Shown: positions 9,015 through 17,421 of the stretch, in pieces
Position numbering within the stretch: the stretch's first letter is position 1
Layout of the letters: each line of letters begins with the position of its first letter
Source: SIG78 sp036677805
Lineage (GTDB): Bacteria; Verrucomicrobiota; Lentisphaeria; Victivallales; Victivallaceae
DNA: 64,000 bases
Reading direction: 5' to 3'
NCBI GenBank assembly: GCA_036677805.1
Contig: JAVBVS010000024.1
Coordinates: forward strand, 186,001-250,000
The notes under the pieces: model-generated
The model's input: only the letters and a program-made list of their open reading frames with translations
What the model was told of the DNA's origin: nothing
The model's database searches: none
Made by a program: the position numbers and the translations under genes

Positions 9015-9599
9015 ATGAAAATGATGGTGATGCTGGCCGGTGCGGGAGTGTTGGCGTTGTGGATGAGCGGCTGCGCTCCGAAGTTGGATCAGACCAATTT
9101 GAGTCCGGAAGAACAGGCCTGGGCCGGGTATATCAAGCAGAATTACAAGGCCTGGAATCCGCCGCAGTCGGTGCCGCGCGGTGTGCGCCGTGCCGATTTG
9201 CCGGACAACCTTCAGCCCGATGCCTCGGCAAGCGAAGCCCCGGCTCTGAACGCTGCCGCTCCGGCGGATGAATCCGCTGCGCCGGTAGTCGGCGGTGAAG
9301 ACGCCAAGACCGCTCCGGAAACCGCGATGACCGGAACTCCGGATGCCGAAGCTGCGCCGATCAGCGGCGATGTGCCGCCGCCGGCGATCGGCGCCGGTGC
9401 TGCGACTGCCGCGACTGCCGCGGCCGGCGGTTCGGAAGAAACCTATACGGTGGTGGCGGGCGATACGCTGGGCGGAATCGCTTTGAAGTTCTATGGCCGG
9501 GCGGGCGCCTGGAAGAAGATTCAGGATGCCAATGCCGATGTGCTGAAGGGCAAGACCGTCATCCGTACGGGCATGAAGCTCAAGATTCCGCGCCCGTAA
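9015..9599 (+). CDS. LysM-domain lipoprotein
   Basis: 194-residue envelope protein. It starts MKMMVMLAGAGVLALWMSGC, a signal peptide with lipobox MSGC. An Ala/Pro/Glu-rich low-complexity linker occupies about residues 50-140. The C-terminal LysM module is clear: YTVVAGDTLGGIALKFYG, ending in GMKLKIPRP. LysM binds peptidoglycan, so the protein probably tethers the outer membrane or another partner to the wall. ATG 9015 follows an AGAGGAG ribosome site (8998-9004). The gene is followed by a strong terminator at 9684. Confidence 0.9.
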   Translation: MKMMVMLAGAGVLALWMSGCAPKLDQTNLSPEEQAWAGYIKQNYKAWNPPQSVPRGVRRADLPDNLQPDASASEAPALNAAAPADESAAPVVGGEDAKTAPETAMTGTPDAEAAPISGDVPPPAIGAGAATAATAAAGGSEETYTVVAGDTLGGIALKFYGRAGAWKKIQDANADVLKGKTVIRTGMKLKIPRP

Positions 9600-9683
9600 G
9601 CGTGGGGCGGGAGTATTTCCCGGGATCGGACCGGGGCGGGAATGATGATCGTGCAGGAGATAATCCTGGCTGGCGACGATCCG

Positions 9684-9722
9684 GGACGCGGGAAGATTTG
9701 TATCCCTGCGTCCTCTTTTTTT
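9684..9722 (+). terminator. Intrinsic terminator after the LysM gene
   Basis: GGACGCGGGA pairs with TCCC-T-GCGTCC (one bulged T) around a 9-base loop, followed by TCTTTTTTTT. The T-run ends 11 bases before the phoH start, so phoH may depend on readthrough or on a promoter I did not resolve. Confidence 0.8.
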
Positions 9723-9733
9723 GATGGGATTTT

Positions 9734-10690
9734 ATGGAGACGACTTACTATTTTGAGCACGGGCTGCGGCCCGATTGGCAGATCAACGGCGTTCCGGGGT
9801 TGGATTGGCCGGCGTTGGAAGCGCTGTTGGAAACGCACTTGACGCCACGGGACAGCGGGGTGCGGATTGCCGGTGAGGATGACGCCTGCGCCCGTGCGAA
9901 GCGATTTTTCGATGAGCTCAACAGCCTTTATATGCTGCGCCATCACGAACTCGACCGGCAGGATGTCGATCAGCTGATGCGGGCTTTCCGCGACCGTGAG
10001 GACGATGAGTTGAAAGCGTTGTTCGCCGGGCGGATCAAGGTCGGCGGGCGGAAGCGGGAGATTCTGCCGCGCAGCAAGGCGCAGTTGACTTACCTTAAAA
10101 TGCTGCGTTCCCGGGATGTGGTTTTCGGGGTCGGGCCGGCGGGGACGGGCAAGACTTATCTGGCGATGGCAGTGGCAGTTTCCGAACTTCTGGCCGGCAA
10201 CTGCAATCGGATCGTGCTGACCCGTCCGGCCAAAGAGGCGGGCGAAAATCTCGGCTTCCTGCCCGGCAGTCTTGAAGAGAAAATCATGCCCTATTTGCGG
10301 CCGCTGTACGATGCGTTGTACGACATGCTCGACTTCAGCGAGGCGGCCAATCTGATCGAGCGCAATGTGATCGAGGTGGCGCCGCTGGCCTTTATGCGGG
10401 GCCGTACGCTGAATCATGCGTTCATCATTCTGGATGAAGCGCAGAATACCACCGAGGAGCAGATGCTGATGTTTCTGACCCGGCTGGGATACCGTTCGCG
10501 CTGCGTGATCACCGGCGATCCGTCCCAGAGCGATCTCGGACGCCATGAGCGCTCGGGACTCAAGCATGGCTTGCTCACGCTGCGGGATATTCCGGAGATC
10601 GGGATTGTCGAGTTCTCCACCCGTGACGTGGTCCGCCATGCCCTGCTCGAGAAAATCATTCATGCCTATCATACCGGCCGGGAAAGCTGA
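9734..10690 (+). CDS. phoH: PhoH-like ATPase (YbeZ type, no PIN domain)
   Basis: 318-residue P-loop ATPase of the PhoH family, implicated in RNA metabolism. The N-terminal about 110 residues hold a KH-like region. The ATPase core starts at RSKAQLTYLKMLRSRDVVFGVGPAGTGKT (quoted in part: Walker A GPAGTGKT), with Walker B FIILDEAQN followed by TTEEQM and the sensor VITGDPSQSD. In many bacteria ybeZ is followed by ybeY; here an HPr gene follows after 27 bp. The window also carries a second, PIN-fused PhoH at 59.8 kb, so both classes are present. Confidence 0.93.
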   Translation: METTYYFEHGLRPDWQINGVPGLDWPALEALLETHLTPRDSGVRIAGEDDACARAKRFFDELNSLYMLRHHELDRQDVDQLMRAFRDREDDELKALFAGRIKVGGRKREILPRSKAQLTYLKMLRSRDVVFGVGPAGTGKTYLAMAVAVSELLAGNCNRIVLTRPAKEAGENLGFLPGSLEEKIMPYLRPLYDALYDMLDFSEAANLIERNVIEVAPLAFMRGRTLNHAFIILDEAQNTTEEQMLMFLTRLGYRSRCVITGDPSQSDLGRHERSGLKHGLLTLRDIPEIGIVEFSTRDVVRHALLEKIIHAYHTGRES

Positions 10691-10717
10691 AATTCACCAA
10701 AGGAGTCTGATGTTGTC

Positions 10718-11002
10718 ATGCAGAAGCGCAATGTGACCATTCATAATCATGCCGGGATCCATTGTCGGCCGTCGAGCGTGATCCTCAATACCGTGAACTC
10801 CGAATTTCCCTGCCATACCTTTATCCTGACCTCGGCTTCGGGCGATGAATGCGAACTCAACAGCATCATGGGGTTGCTGGCGCTCGGTCTGGTCTGCGGC
10901 GATCAGGCGCAGCTTTCGGTCGAGGGACCGGAGGAGGAAAAGGCCGCCGACCGCATTGCGGAGCTGCTGGAGCATGAATACGACTTTCCGCCCCAGAAAT
11001 AA
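10718..11002 (+). CDS. HPr-family phosphocarrier protein
   Basis: A 94-residue HPr. The phosphorylatable active-site His is His15 in HNHAGIHCRPSS, exactly the family position, and a regulatory-type Ser is at residue 49 in ELNSIMGLLALGL (Ser46 in Gram-positive HPr). The C-terminus ends LEHEYDF. No PTS permease, enzyme I or HPr kinase is in the window, so it may serve carbon signalling rather than transport. It starts 27 bp after phoH with AAAGGAG upstream. Confidence 0.9.
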   Translation: MQKRNVTIHNHAGIHCRPSSVILNTVNSEFPCHTFILTSASGDECELNSIMGLLALGLVCGDQAQLSVEGPEEEKAADRIAELLEHEYDFPPQK

Positions 11003-11014
11003 GCCGGAGACGAT

Positions 11015-11056
11015 ATGAATCGGACGGAAAAGCTGCAACTTTTCCGCCCGATTCAT
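11015..11056. terminator. Long near-perfect hairpin between convergent genes
   Basis: ATGAATCGG-A-CGGAAAAG pairs with CTTTTCCG-C-CCGATTCAT around a CTGCAA loop: 17 base pairs with a single A/C mismatch. There is no T-run on either side, so it may be a transcript-end stabiliser or a weak bidirectional terminator for the HPr and SmpA-like genes. Confidence 0.55.
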
Positions 11057-11079
11057 GGCGCCGATCTTGTCTGGCGGAT

Positions 11080-11427
11080 TTACTTCAATCCTTCGATGGT
11101 GGGACGCTGGTAATCTTCATGCACCAGCCGCAGCCGGTTGTAGTATTCGTTGCCCCAGCCGGAAAGCTTGCCCTGCTGAAACACCACCGGCATGCACTCG
11201 TCGATGGTCGACTGGCAGTCGTGCCAGCGGGTTTCGGTGTAGTAATACCAGACATCGGGCTTGGCATAAGACACGTCGAGCGGTTCGCCCATGATTTCGC
11301 GCACCTGATCCTTGGTCATGCCGGTGCGGAGCTTCCTGGCGTTTTCAAAGTTGTCGAACTGGGAAAAATAGCCGCACCCTGCGAGCAGAAACATCAGTGC
11401 GCATGCCAGTGCCGGAATGGTTTTCAT
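11080..11427 (-). CDS. Small SmpA/OmlA-like lipoprotein
   Basis: 115-residue lipoprotein. MKTIPALACALMFLLAGC is a textbook signal peptide with lipobox LAGC. The mature part has the SmpA/OmlA (BamE-like) pattern LRTGMTKDQVREIMGEPLDV followed by a Tyr-rich strand (VWYYYTE) and a GKLSGWG turn. BamE-type proteins sit in the outer membrane, but this one could equally be a related periplasmic fold. It is 12 bp downstream of the permease gene, the last gene of a purM-permease-lipoprotein run. Confidence 0.78.
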   Translation of the reverse strand: MKTIPALACALMFLLAGCGYFSQFDNFENARKLRTGMTKDQVREIMGEPLDVSYAKPDVWYYYTETRWHDCQSTIDECMPVVFQQGKLSGWGNEYYNRLRLVHEDYQRPTIEGLK

Positions 11428-11439
11428 GATCTTGTCCTT

Positions 11440-13359
11440 TTATTTCCAGCACCGGTAGATTTGCGGCACCAGATATTTGATGACCGCCGCCGTCGGCAGC
11501 GCAAAAATCATCCCCGGAATTCCCGCGAGGATTCCGCCCAGCAGTACGACGATGATCGTTTCCAGCGTCGTCAGCCCCAGCGATTCGCCGATGATCCAGG
11601 GGTAAATGAAGAATTGTTCGATAATGCCGTTGTGAATCAGGTAAATCGCCACGATTCCGGCGATCTGGAGCGCCGACACCGCCGGACCTCCGACCGCCAG
11701 CGTCACCAGCACCGTGAGCAGCGCGCTCGACACCGGACCGATGTAGGGCAGCAGAATTCCGACCGCCGCCACCGCCGCCAGCACCGGCGCGTAAGGGACA
11801 TGCAACAGGTGAAAGACCGTGCCGTAAACGCAGAAGTCGATGGCGATCATGGTCAGGTAGCCCCGCAGCCAGATGCGCAGTTTGTTGATCACCTCGCCGA
11901 CGATGCGGTCGCCTTCCTGAAGATTGTTTTCGGACATCCGCGGCAGCCATTTGCCATTGAACACGGTTCGGATCAGGTAGCTGCTGGATTTCAGTCCGGC
12001 ATTGGCCGAATCATTGGTGAACCCGGCGATTTTGCTCAGAAAGAGCGAGAAAAAGAAGAAGGTCAGCAGTATATTGAGCAGGAGCGCCGCGAAACGCGCC
12101 GCGAATCCGGCGAGAAACGCGAACAGACCGCCGGACTTCTTGAGCAGCAATTCCGCCAGCTGCTTCTGCGCCTGATCCTGATCGAGATAGGTGGCCAGTT
12201 CCGAAATAATGCTCGACACCAGCGGCAATTCCTGAAAGCGCTGTTTGAGATTGTTCAGGAAGCCGATCAGTTCTTCGCTGACGCCCTGAACGATGCCGCC
12301 GAAGCCTTTCGCCGCTTCTTCCCGGGGGCGGATCTCGCCGGATTTCTCCTCCGTCGGCGTCGCGACAGCGCTTTTCACCGCCGGCGCGCTGTCCGCTTCC
12401 GGCGGCGCCGCCGGGCGGACGATCGCGGTTTCCGGTCCGCGATGCGCACTCATCCAGCTGGAAAAATTCGAGCCGAGGGTGGCGAAGTAATTGCCGGCCA
12501 GCACCAGCAGCAGAATCAGTACCGCCAGACCGCCGGCCACCACACAGGATACGGTCAGGGTCGTCGCCTGGGTCGTCACCGCCTTCTGCTCCCGGCGTTT
12601 GCGCTCCTCGTCGGAAAGCGCAAACGGCTGTTTGCGGCGGAGAAAATAACGCCGCACGGCGCCGAAGGGAAACAGAACCCGCCCGATCCGGCTGATTGTC
12701 CGGGCGAAGAGGCTCGGCGGCTCCTTGAACTTGCGTTCGAAAAATTGCTCGAGCGGCAGGAACATGTAGGCCAGAGCCAGGCCGAACAGCACCGAACTCA
12801 GCCAGGTGGCGGCCATTACGAATACCGCAATGACCACCAGCGCCAGAATGATGCCGGTGCCGGACTTGATGATTTTGCTGCGGTGGTTGTACTCCGCACG
12901 CGCATCGGCTTCCAGGGCCTCGAGTTCCGCGGTGTCGAAACCCAGCGCCCGGCCGGTTTCGGCGATCATGCCGAACCGGGTGCCGCCGCCGTCGTGTTGT
13001 TCCAGGACCAGGAGCATCAGGCATTGGAGAAACTCAATCTGCCGCGCCTTGCTGTAATTTTGGAGCGCCGGCAGCGCCGCTTCCGGAGTGCCGGGAGCGC
13101 AACTGCGCAGAAATTCGATAATATACTGAATCTTGCGCTCGCTGTAATCCTGTTGTTCGAGGATCGAAACAAATCGTGCCAGCGAATGTTCGAAATCGGC
13201 TCCACCGGCCGGCATCGCGGCCCGGATCAGCGCCATGACGTGTTTTTCGTCATCTTCGAGCGAATCATGGTTTTTGAGCAGACCGGCCAGGGCGTCGAAC
13301 GCCTTGTTGACCGGCTGCTCCAGAAACCTTCGCGCTTTTTCCGTGGCTTTTTTGATCAT
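11440..13359 (-). CDS. AI-2E/PerM-type membrane permease with a long cytosolic N-terminus
   Basis: 639-residue inner membrane protein. From about residue 170 it shows the permease pattern: paired hydrophobic helices (IILALVVIAVFVMAATW, LFGLALAYMFLPLEQFFERKF), a long polar loop of about residues 290-390, and the C-terminal block with PYAPVLAAVAAVGILLPYIGP, then LAGIPGMIFALPTAAVIKYL, typical of the AI-2E/PerM family (PF01594). The first 160 residues are soluble, helical and unusual for the family; they resemble a TerB-like domain. The substrate is unknown. It lies 12 bp after purM. Confidence 0.8.
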   Translation of the reverse strand: MIKKATEKARRFLEQPVNKAFDALAGLLKNHDSLEDDEKHVMALIRAAMPAGGADFEHSLARFVSILEQQDYSERKIQYIIEFLRSCAPGTPEAALPALQNYSKARQIEFLQCLMLLVLEQHDGGGTRFGMIAETGRALGFDTAELEALEADARAEYNHRSKIIKSGTGIILALVVIAVFVMAATWLSSVLFGLALAYMFLPLEQFFERKFKEPPSLFARTISRIGRVLFPFGAVRRYFLRRKQPFALSDEERKRREQKAVTTQATTLTVSCVVAGGLAVLILLLVLAGNYFATLGSNFSSWMSAHRGPETAIVRPAAPPEADSAPAVKSAVATPTEEKSGEIRPREEAAKGFGGIVQGVSEELIGFLNNLKQRFQELPLVSSIISELATYLDQDQAQKQLAELLLKKSGGLFAFLAGFAARFAALLLNILLTFFFFSLFLSKIAGFTNDSANAGLKSSSYLIRTVFNGKWLPRMSENNLQEGDRIVGEVINKLRIWLRGYLTMIAIDFCVYGTVFHLLHVPYAPVLAAVAAVGILLPYIGPVSSALLTVLVTLAVGGPAVSALQIAGIVAIYLIHNGIIEQFFIYPWIIGESLGLTTLETIIVVLLGGILAGIPGMIFALPTAAVIKYLVPQIYRCWK

Positions 13360-13371
13360 GAATATGCCGGT

Positions 13372-14424
<1,053 letters not shown>

Positions 14425-14460
14425 GTTGCTTCATCCTTCGCTGGGGTTTGGTGATATATT

Positions 14461-14489
14461 AATGTACTGCCTGAAACCGGATTTTGCAA
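14461..14489 (-). promoter_or_regulatory. Promoter for purM
   Basis: Read on the minus strand: TTGCAA (14484-14489), 17 bp spacer, TACATT (14461-14466). It lies 37 bp upstream of the purM ATG. Confidence 0.55.
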
Positions 14490-14509
14490 GGCTCCGGCGC
14501 GGAAAGGCG

Positions 14510-15163
14510 TTATTTGAACACCTCGAGAATGGCTTTTTCCTTGCCGATCACGGTCAGCTGATCGTCCTCCTGAAGCACCATGTTGGGGTCCCATACCGTG
14601 GAGATTTCCTGACCCGGTTTCTTGACCAGCAGGATAATGATGTTGTAGCGGTTGCGCAGATCCAGCTCCCGGATGGTCTTGTTGACCATGGCTTCCGGAA
14701 TCTTGACTTCGGCGATATAGGAGCCCTTGAATTCAAACATATCGGTAATTTTGCTCATCGACAGCCGCTTGCACAGGCGTTCGGCCACGTCCTGGTCGGG
14801 CTGGATCACCATATCCGCGCCGAGGCGCAGCAGAATCCGCTTCTGAATCGAGGTGTTGGCTTTTACATAGACCTTGCCCGCGCCTTCCTGTTTGGCCAGC
14901 GTCAGCGCCAGAATCAGGTCTTCAAAATGCGAACTCATGCCGATGATGATCGCATCGAACTTTTTCACGTCCAGTTCCCGGATCACGTCGGGATTGCTGA
15001 CGTCGGCCACCAACGCCTCGGTCACCTTGTCGCGGATGCCCATGATCGCTTCGCGGTCGCTGTCCACGACCACCACATGATGACCGGCGGCGCTGAGCTC
15101 CATCGCAACCTTGGCCCCGAACGATCCCGCTCCGAATACCGCGTATGCTCCCTTCATCGACAC
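14510..15163 (-). CDS. ktrA: Ktr/Trk potassium uptake regulatory subunit (RCK)
   Basis: 217-residue cytosolic gating ring subunit. The N-terminal RCK/Rossmann domain shows YAVFGAGSFGAKVAMELSAAG (motif GxGxxG) followed by the acidic VVVVDSD that binds the nucleotide ribose. The C-terminal TrkA_C region runs from about residue 140 (FEFKGSYIAEVKIPEAMVN, ending VIGKEKAILEVF). The single-RCK length fits KtrA rather than the doubled TrkA. It follows the ktrB-like gene by 5 bp. Confidence 0.92.
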   Translation of the reverse strand: MSMKGAYAVFGAGSFGAKVAMELSAAGHHVVVVDSDREAIMGIRDKVTEALVADVSNPDVIRELDVKKFDAIIIGMSSHFEDLILALTLAKQEGAGKVYVKANTSIQKRILLRLGADMVIQPDQDVAERLCKRLSMSKITDMFEFKGSYIAEVKIPEAMVNKTIRELDLRNRYNIIILLVKKPGQEISTVWDPNMVLQEDDQLTVIGKEKAILEVFK

Positions 15164-15168
15164 TCCTC

Positions 15169-16476
15169 CTATCCGATGATAATCCGTTCTTCGGGATAAC
15201 TGATTCGGCTTACCTTTTCCCGGCCCAGCAGGAACAGGAACATGGTGAACGGTCCGATTCGCCCGAGGAACATGTAAATGATCAGCAACAACTTCGCCGC
15301 CGGCGGCAGCGTCGGGGTCAGCCCCATGCTCAACCCGGTCGTCGAAAGCGCCGAGGTGGTTTCAAACATCACCGCCAGCGACGGCGCCGCAACCCAGACC
15401 ATCATCACCGCGGTTCCGGCCATCACCAGCAGTACGAATGTCACGATGATGGTGAATGATTTCAGAATGTTGCTCATCGGAATTTCGCGCCGGAAAATCA
15501 GCACCCGGTTGTTGCCCATGAGCGTGTTAATCAATGCCAGTGCGGCCAGCGCCACCACGGTGGTTTTCATCCCGCCCCCGGTCGATCCCGGAGACGCGCC
15601 GATCATCATCAGCAGAATCAGCAGCGAATTGCTGTTCTGCGACAGATTGCCGATGTCCACCGAGTTGAAGCCCGCGGTCCGGGCTGAAACCGACTGGAAA
15701 AATGCGTCGATCCAGTGCAGCGGCTCGCGGCCGTTCAGATATTCAAACCCATGCAATCCGATCGCGCCGAGGCCAATCAGGATAATCGAGGTGATCAATA
15801 CCATCCGGGTGTGAATTTTGAGCATGCCCTGCTTGCGGTCGAAGTGCGTGAGGTCATAGATGACGTAAATGCCGAGTCCGCCGGAAAAGATCAGCGTCAT
15901 CACCGTGATCTTGATCAGCGCGGACATGCCGACAAAACTGGTATCGAACGGACTGAAGCCCGCGTTGCAGAAGGCCGAAATCGAGTGAAAAATACCGTAA
16001 TAACAGCTTTGCATGAAAGTGAAGCGCCCGTCCAGCATGAAGCCTGCGATCAGCACCATCGCGCCCACGGCTTCAATACCGAAGACATAGGTCATGACCG
16101 TTTTGAGCAATCCTTCGGTATGGCGCATGGAAAAGTTGTCGCTCAGATTCGACATGATCATGGTGTTGCCGAAACTCATGCCTCGTCCCAGCCATAAAAT
16201 AATGGATGCGGTAAGGGTGATGATGCCGATGCCGCCGAGCTGGATCAGAATCAGCACTACAATCTGTCCGGTCAGCGTGAAATGCGACATGGCCACCGTG
16301 GACAGTCCGGTGACGCAGACTGCGCTGGTCACGGTGAACAGCGCATCAATCCAACCCAGCACCCCGCCGCTTTCATAGCATATCGGCAGTTTCAATACCA
16401 GCGTTCCCGCTGCGATCAGCAGGGCGAAGGAAAAAATAAAATAAAGCTGACTTTGTTTGACCAGACTGATAAACAC
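15169..16476 (-). CDS. ktrB: Ktr/Trk potassium transporter, pore subunit
   Basis: 435-residue inner membrane K+ transporter of the TrkH/KtrB superfamily, four M1-P-M2 repeats. The pore-loop filter segments are all visible: TSAVCVTGLS, SISAFCNAGFS, SVSARTAGFNS and ETTSALSTTGLS, each with the conserved filter Gly. About eight to ten hydrophobic helices fit the family. It lies between a metallophosphoesterase (3 bp upstream) and the RCK subunit (5 bp downstream), so all three are probably one transcript. The coupling ion (Na+ or H+) cannot be told from sequence. Confidence 0.93.
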   Translation of the reverse strand: MFISLVKQSQLYFIFSFALLIAAGTLVLKLPICYESGGVLGWIDALFTVTSAVCVTGLSTVAMSHFTLTGQIVVLILIQLGGIGIITLTASIILWLGRGMSFGNTMIMSNLSDNFSMRHTEGLLKTVMTYVFGIEAVGAMVLIAGFMLDGRFTFMQSCYYGIFHSISAFCNAGFSPFDTSFVGMSALIKITVMTLIFSGGLGIYVIYDLTHFDRKQGMLKIHTRMVLITSIILIGLGAIGLHGFEYLNGREPLHWIDAFFQSVSARTAGFNSVDIGNLSQNSNSLLILLMMIGASPGSTGGGMKTTVVALAALALINTLMGNNRVLIFRREIPMSNILKSFTIIVTFVLLVMAGTAVMMVWVAAPSLAVMFETTSALSTTGLSMGLTPTLPPAAKLLLIIYMFLGRIGPFTMFLFLLGREKVSRISYPEERIIIG

Positions 16477-16479
16477 GTT

Positions 16480-17298
16480 TTACAACTCCGTTTTTTTCAG
16501 ATCAATCGAGGTAAAGTCGAAACGGTTTCCGCTTTCCGAATATTCGATCACGCTCAGCGTACCGTTCCGGGTCACGCTGCCGGCGCAATTTTCCCCGCGT
16601 CCCGAGGCGTCCACCCGGCAATAAGGTTTGTGCACATGTCCGCAGAGCACCAGGTCGATGGCATGGCTCCGCATCAGCCGCACAATGTTTTTCTGCCCGA
16701 AAAGGCGGTGCCGCATCCGCAGCACCGGGTGCTCTTCCAGCATCGGATAATGCGACAGCAAAATCCGGGGCCGCAGTTTGGGGCCGGCGCACAGCTCCCG
16801 GAGCCAGGCATCGTCGGTTGCGCTGACAAAGCCCCAGGAACAGAGCAGATTCGATGGGCGGCTGGTATTGAGCAGCAGGAAGTCGATTTCCCCCACTGTC
16901 CGCACCAGCGGCAGCTCCTCAAACCGGAATCCGGGCGCATTGAGCCTGGCCACGGCGTCGCGTACCGCCCGTACGCATCGGGGCCGCCGGACATAACAGT
17001 CGTGATTGCCCGGCAGATAAAAAAACGGAATTCCGGCTTCCCGCAGCGGCTCCAGCAGCGGCAGCACCCGGGCAAACTCCCCCGGCTGTCCGGTCGAGGT
17101 CAGGTCGCCGGTGCAGACCACGACATCGGGCCGGATTGCCAGCGTGTATCGGACCGCGCGCTCCAGCAGCGCCAGGTCGTGCCGGAACCGCCGCCGGAAC
17201 CGGTAGTTGAAAACCCCGACCCAGCGCTTGTCGAAATACGCCAGAAAATCCTCCGCCGGTCCGCCCGCGTGCGGATCGGAAAAATGTACGATCTTCAT
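16480..17298 (-). CDS. Calcineurin-type metallophosphoesterase
   Basis: 272-residue phosphoesterase with the complete two-metal signature in order: FSDPHAGG (D-x-H), VVCTGDLTSTG (GD), YLPGNHDCY (GNHD), ILLSHYPML and LVLCGHVHKPY (GHxH). It could act on phosphoesters, cyclic nucleotides or nucleic acids; the sequence does not decide. It is 3 bp upstream of the potassium transporter genes. A link to K+ homeostasis, for instance removal of a cyclic dinucleotide that binds RCK proteins, is only a guess from position. Confidence 0.88.
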   Translation of the reverse strand: MKIVHFSDPHAGGPAEDFLAYFDKRWVGVFNYRFRRRFRHDLALLERAVRYTLAIRPDVVVCTGDLTSTGQPGEFARVLPLLEPLREAGIPFFYLPGNHDCYVRRPRCVRAVRDAVARLNAPGFRFEELPLVRTVGEIDFLLLNTSRPSNLLCSWGFVSATDDAWLRELCAGPKLRPRILLSHYPMLEEHPVLRMRHRLFGQKNIVRLMRSHAIDLVLCGHVHKPYCRVDASGRGENCAGSVTRNGTLSVIEYSESGNRFDFTSIDLKKTEL

Positions 17299-17421
17299 CG
17301 GACGTTCCTCGCCGGAACCGCCGTCCGGCGGTGGTCTTTTCGTCCGGAGTTCCGCGGAATACTCCCGAGCAGCACGATTCTCATTCTCCTGATCTTTCCG
17401 GAATTGGCCGTCGCGCGACGC

